The notes beneath the pieces were generated by a model that was not told the DNA's origin, did not search any database, and saw only the letters and a program-made list of their open reading frames with translations. A stretch of 64,000 bases of DNA from Leclercia adecarboxylata. GTDB lineage: Bacteria; Pseudomonadota; Gammaproteobacteria; Enterobacterales; Enterobacteriaceae. Below are positions 60,485 to 64,000 of this stretch, in pieces (within the stretch, counting starts at the first letter, position 1; each line of letters opens with the position of its first letter). The translations under genes were made by a program, and so were the position numbers. The stretch is taken from contig NZ_CP098325.1 in the NCBI RefSeq assembly GCF_023639785.1, positions 2,046,001 through 2,110,000 on the forward strand. The letters run 5' to 3'.

Positions 60485-61507
60485 TTACTGCAGATGGATT
60501 TTAAGCTGATAACCCGCCTGGTTGAGCGCGGCTCTCACCGCAGGCTCCTCGCTCAGGGCGTTTAACAGGCCATAATCATGGATCAAACCGTTATAACGGG
60601 TGACGGTGACAGGCACACCCGCCTTATCGAGCTTACGTCCGAACGCTTCGCCTTCGTCACGCAGCACGTCCAGCTCTGCGGTCTGAATAAGGGTAGGCGG
60701 CAGCCCCTGGAGTTGTTCCGTTGTCGCGCGTAAAGGCGAGGCCAGAACAGTATTTCGCTCTTTCTCGGATGGGGTGTAATTATCCCAGAACCATTTCATC
60801 ATGTTGCGGGTAAGAAAATAACCGTCAGCGAACTCAGTATAGGAGGCGGTATCAAAGTGCGCGTCCGTTACCGGCCACAGCATGACGTTATAACGGATCG
60901 CCGGGCTATGATGTTGTTTTGCCTGGAGCGCAACGGCAGCCACCATATTTCCGCCGACGCTGTTCCCGGCCAGCGCCAGCCGTTTTCCGTCGACCCCAAT
61001 TTCTTCGCCGTTTTCAGCCACCCATTTTGTCGCTTCATAGGCCTGCGTGATAGCAACGGGATAGTGGGATTCAGGAGAAGGATCGTAATTGACGAAAACG
61101 GCAGCCGCACCCGATGCGTTTACCAGATCCCGAACCAGCCGCTCATGGGTTGGATAATCCCCCAGTACCCAGCCGCCCCCATGGAAGAACATAAACACCG
61201 GCAGCGTCTGCGCCGCGGCATTTTCAGGCTTTACAATTGTCAGGGTGAGTGGCTTGCCCTGGACAGTAATTGTTTTTTCGCTGACCTGCGCCGGAGGCAA
61301 TTTTGCCCCTTGCTGGGCTGAAACCAGGACCTGCCGCGCCTCCTGTGGGGTCAGGGCTTCCATCGGCTTTCCGTCGCTGCTGTTGAGCACCTTAAGAAAT
61401 GCCGCCACGCCTGCAGTGGGCTGCGGGCTGTTTTGCGCGGGTGCGCCCCATGCTGCGGTGACCTGCGTCGCTAATAACAAGGCACTGACGCTCAGTTTCG
61501 TTTTCAT
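60485..61507 (-). CDS. Exported hormone-sensitive-lipase-family esterase
   Basis: 340 aa, ATG at 61507 behind AGGAAAA. The signal peptide ends near residue 21 (AAWGA). HSL-family motifs: HGGGW at 109-113, nucleophile Ser183 in GNSVGG, Asp in ELDVLRDEG and His in GLIHDYGLL. A short-to-medium acyl esterase in the periplasm is expected. It lies between the MDR gene and an SDR gene on the same strand and could share a transcript with them. Confidence 0.88.
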   Translation of the reverse strand: MKTKLSVSALLLATQVTAAWGAPAQNSPQPTAGVAAFLKVLNSSDGKPMEALTPQEARQVLVSAQQGAKLPPAQVSEKTITVQGKPLTLTIVKPENAAAQTLPVFMFFHGGGWVLGDYPTHERLVRDLVNASGAAAVFVNYDPSPESHYPVAITQAYEATKWVAENGEEIGVDGKRLALAGNSVGGNMVAAVALQAKQHHSPAIRYNVMLWPVTDAHFDTASYTEFADGYFLTRNMMKWFWDNYTPSEKERNTVLASPLRATTEQLQGLPPTLIQTAELDVLRDEGEAFGRKLDKAGVPVTVTRYNGLIHDYGLLNALSEEPAVRAALNQAGYQLKIHLQ

Positions 61508-61585
61508 TATTTTTCCTGGTGAAGAGTTGAAGGTGAATATCCGATGAAACCTGTTGGCCACGCTGTTCCTGTGGCATTACCCCTT

Positions 61586-62383
61586 TTAAGAAGGCCGATA
61601 GCGCGCAGCCGGCACGTTGTGAGAGAAGTCTTCAATGATCGCCTGACGCGCCTGCTCCCACTGCTGAAAACGGCTTTCATCATGCAGCGAAGGGATGGTA
61701 ATCAGCTCGCCGCGCTGGAACCCAACCAGTGCCGCATTGACCATCTCTTCCGCCTGCATCACGATACCCGGATCCAGCTTACTCAGCGGCAGACCGCCGT
61801 TATCCCAGAATGGCGTGGCTGTTGCGCCAGGCAGTACCGCCTGAACCTGAATACCTTTGTCGGCTAATTCACGGTGAAGAGAGCGGGTAAATGCCAGCAC
61901 ATAGGCTTTACTGCCGCCGTATACCCCATTTAATACTTCCGGGGCGATACCCACGATGGAGGCAATATTGATGATGGCTCCCCGGCCACGCTTAACGAAG
62001 CCGGGCACCACCGCGTAGGTCAGCCGGGTGAGGGCGACGACGTTCAGGTTAATCATGCTGGTCATCTGTTCGACGTTACTGTCCAGCAGCTGAGTGTGTG
62101 TGCCCATTCCGGCGTTATTCACCAGCAGCGTGATGCTCGCGTCGTTGCGAAGCCGCTCTTCCAGGGCCGCCAGTTGCTGCGGATCGTTCAGGTCCGCCGC
62201 CACAACCTCCACGTTTCGCGCGCTGTCGGCGGTGATGTGGCTTGCCATCTGATTAAGCCGGTTATGATTGCGGGCAACGATGATCAGGTCGTAACCCATT
62301 CTTGCAAGCCGGGCAGCATACAGGGCGCCCATTCCGGTTGATGCGCCCGTGACAACCGCCGTTCCTTTCGCTGAATCACTCAT
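61586..62383 (-). CDS. Short-chain dehydrogenase/reductase
   Basis: 265 aa. TGASTGMG cofactor loop, Arg after beta-2 (VARNHNRL), which favours NADP(H), NNAG, catalytic Ser in NIASIVG and YGGSK, then PGATATPFW. This is the DltE/YdfG-like classical group. It is divergent, across about 280 bases, from a GlxA-type regulator that may control it. Confidence 0.9.
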   Translation of the reverse strand: MSDSAKGTAVVTGASTGMGALYAARLARMGYDLIIVARNHNRLNQMASHITADSARNVEVVAADLNDPQQLAALEERLRNDASITLLVNNAGMGTHTQLLDSNVEQMTSMINLNVVALTRLTYAVVPGFVKRGRGAIINIASIVGIAPEVLNGVYGGSKAYVLAFTRSLHRELADKGIQVQAVLPGATATPFWDNGGLPLSKLDPGIVMQAEEMVNAALVGFQRGELITIPSLHDESRFQQWEQARQAIIEDFSHNVPAARYRPS

Positions 62384-62661
62384 TTAATTAACCTCAATTG
62401 GGTGTGTGGGATGAATTGAGATTACGTGAAGACGCCAGAGAGAAAATGACGTAAAGGGGCACGATTTCAGACATAGTGCAGCGTCGCGTTGATAAACCGG
62501 GAAAAGCGAGTGATTGCCGGAAATTAACCTGTTGCCTGATGATTCATTTTTTTGGTAAATGTTTGCCTATGAAAATGATGAAAACAGGCGTCCAGACAGC
62601 GGTGCTTTTAACCCGCTATTAATAAGGGTTATTGAGACGTTACTGAAAGAGGATTAATAAT

Positions 62662-63612
62662 ATGCATCGGGTCGGGCTCCTTATTTCTGAACAGTTTCAG
62701 TCTCTCGCGCTATCGACACTGACCATTTTTGAATTTGCTAACCTGGTATTAGGTGAACCCTTCTACCAGTGCACCGTTTATTCAGAAAAGGGGGGAGAGG
62801 TTGCGTCCTCTTACGGAATAAGTGTTATCAGCCAGCCTCTGTCCGAAGAGATCCCGGTGGATACCTGGCTGGTGGGAGGCGTGCTGACGCCGGTCACCTT
62901 ACCGGCCACGGCGGGGGTGATCCATTTTTTGCAAAATCATGCATCCGGCGCGCGCCGTATTGCCGGTATTTGTACCGGCGCCTTCGTTCTGGCGCAGGCC
63001 GGGCTTTTGCAGGATAAACGCGCCACCACGCACTGGGTCTATACGGACAGTCTCAAAGTCCTTCATCCCACCATACAAACTGAAGACGACCTGATCTACA
63101 TCATCGACGATCAGATCTGGACCTCGGCAGGGATGACCGCCGGGTTTGATATGGTGCTGGCGATGGTTGAAAAAGATCACGGTACCGATATCGCACGTAA
63201 TATCGCGCACCGGATGGTTATGAATCAGCGCCGGACAGGGGGGCAGCGCCAGCACTCGGAACTGCTGGCGCTCTCTCCAAAAAGCGACCGCCTGCAGATG
63301 GCGATTGAGTATGTCCGGAAGAATCTGAGCAAAACGCTCACCGTTGAACACCTGGCGCACGCCGTCCATCTGAGCGCCCGTCAACTCAATCGCCTGTTCT
63401 TAAATGAAACAGGTAAATCCCCGGCGCGCGTTATTGAGCGGTTGCGGCTTGAGGCGGCACGGCTGATGATTGAGAAGAGCCGCTTACCGCTGGAGGTGAT
63501 CGCCCGTGAGTCTGGCTTCCGGGATCGCCGTCATATGCGCAACGTCTTTATGCGCGGATACGGTATTCCTCCGCAGTCATTACGAACGGGCAAGAGCGCG
63601 CTGGTATCCTGA
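62662..63612 (+). CDS. GlxA-family AraC-type regulator with DJ-1/PfpI domain
   Basis: 316 aa. The N-terminal DJ-1/PfpI-like domain (about 1-185) has the nucleophile-elbow Cys in GICTGAFVLAQAG and the family stretch TTHWVYTDSLK. The C-terminal AraC helix-turn-helix pair (about 215-310) includes LAHAVHLSARQLNRLFLNETG and IARESGFRDRRHMRNVFMRGYG. GlxA-type proteins act as regulators, and the DJ-1 domain is thought to sense a small molecule. It is divergent from the SDR/esterase/MDR/RclA-like gene group and upstream of a decayed MFS gene. Confidence 0.9.
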   Translation: MHRVGLLISEQFQSLALSTLTIFEFANLVLGEPFYQCTVYSEKGGEVASSYGISVISQPLSEEIPVDTWLVGGVLTPVTLPATAGVIHFLQNHASGARRIAGICTGAFVLAQAGLLQDKRATTHWVYTDSLKVLHPTIQTEDDLIYIIDDQIWTSAGMTAGFDMVLAMVEKDHGTDIARNIAHRMVMNQRRTGGQRQHSELLALSPKSDRLQMAIEYVRKNLSKTLTVEHLAHAVHLSARQLNRLFLNETGKSPARVIERLRLEAARLMIEKSRLPLEVIARESGFRDRRHMRNVFMRGYGIPPQSLRTGKSALVS

Positions 63613-63615
63613 TGT

Positions 63616-63945
63616 TCAGCCATTCCGGTTACTCTCCATAACAGTTGCGGCGCACCGATCCTGGCTCAGGGCGTTTGTCCCGGAATCTCCTTTGCGCGCA
63701 ATTTGCCACGCCAGCAGCGCCAGTCCCAGGGCGATCGCCGACAGCAGCGCGCCTGCCCAGTCAGGCGAATCCAGACGCCGCCATCAGGAATACGCAGGCC
63801 GCAGCGATAATCTGATTATCCACGTTGACCCAGAGGACGAGCAGAACCACAGCCTGCGCCGCAAGGGTGATTAACAGGGCGCCAAACAGCGAACAGTCTG
63901 CGAAGCGTCCAAAGCGAAGCGCCCCCGGCAAGCCCTTTCTGGAAT
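63616..63945 (-). pseudogene. Remnant of an MFS transporter
   Basis: Minus-strand translation gives an MFS-like stretch (LRFGRFADCSLFGALLITLA, later ending CVFLMAASGF) that meets a TGA. It then continues in another frame as DWAGALLSAIALGLALLAWQ and stops at 63616. GRFAD resembles the MFS loop 8-9 motif, and the second piece resembles a last transmembrane helix. An internal deletion and frameshift have fused the two. No start codon is retained. Base 63945 is an approximate edge. Confidence 0.55.
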
Positions 63946-64000
63946 GCGCCTCGCAAACCCCAAATTAACCCTGTGTAATTCAGGGTTAACGCTTTTCTTC

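Overview
This is about 64 kb of an enterobacterial chromosome. Many proteins here (ManA, FumA, FumC, Tus, FolM, YdgI, PntAB, UspE, Fnr, Ogt, AbgTBA, MdtJI, YnfM, Mlc, BioD2) look like close orthologues of Escherichia coli and Salmonella proteins in length and motifs. The extra genes (an mscS-type channel, an M32 carboxypeptidase, Salmonella-type osmU, several catabolic or detoxification genes) fit an Enterobacter/Leclercia/Lelliottia/Kluyvera-like relative better than E. coli itself. That placement is inference. tus with a Ter core in its promoter puts the window in the replication terminus region. I see no IS elements, prophage, CRISPR array, tRNA or rRNA.

Layout. 1-2769: a LysR gene cut by the left edge, divergent from an exported metallo-beta-lactamase-fold hydrolase and a dehalogenase-like hydrolase. 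2808-9962: ydgA, manA, fumA, fumC, tus. 10036-15088: rstB and rstA, separated by a complete FecCD-type metal-chelate ABC importer under a Zur-like palindrome. 15217-22299: ydgC, folM, ydgI, ydgH, pntA, pntB. 22413-33405: mscS-type channel, uspE, fnr, ogt, abgT-abgB-abgA, abgR, the small RNA mcaS, smrA and an MDR reductase. 33409-39216: tqsA, the upstream ORF mdtU, mdtJ, mdtI, a CHASE4-GGDEF-EAL protein, ydgD, the 27-aa ydgU, and asr with an RstA box. 39365-47532: M32 carboxypeptidase, an orphan fimbrial subunit in AT-rich DNA, ynfM/ynfL, mlc (with CRP and Mlc sites), bioD2, clcB. 47660-51093: osmU osmoprotectant importer. 51353-64000: accessory region of hydrolases, short-chain and medium-chain oxidoreductases, a glutathione transferase, an RclA-like flavoenzyme, two tandem LysR paralogues, a GlxA-type regulator and a decayed MFS gene.

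How it works together. The backbone combines central metabolism (fumarases, mannose-6-phosphate isomerase, transhydrogenase), oxygen sensing (Fnr, with an FNR box at its own gene), acid and envelope stress (RstAB and Asr, linked by an RstA box), polyamine export (MdtJI) and folate-fragment salvage (AbgTBA). The block uspE...smrA lies between pntB and tqsA, which are neighbours in E. coli K-12. The most unusual features are the metal importer that splits rstAB, the overlapping Zur-like and dif-like sequences at its promoter, the orphan fimbrillin with nested inverted repeats, and the uncharacterised oxidoreductase/hydrolase cluster at the right end.
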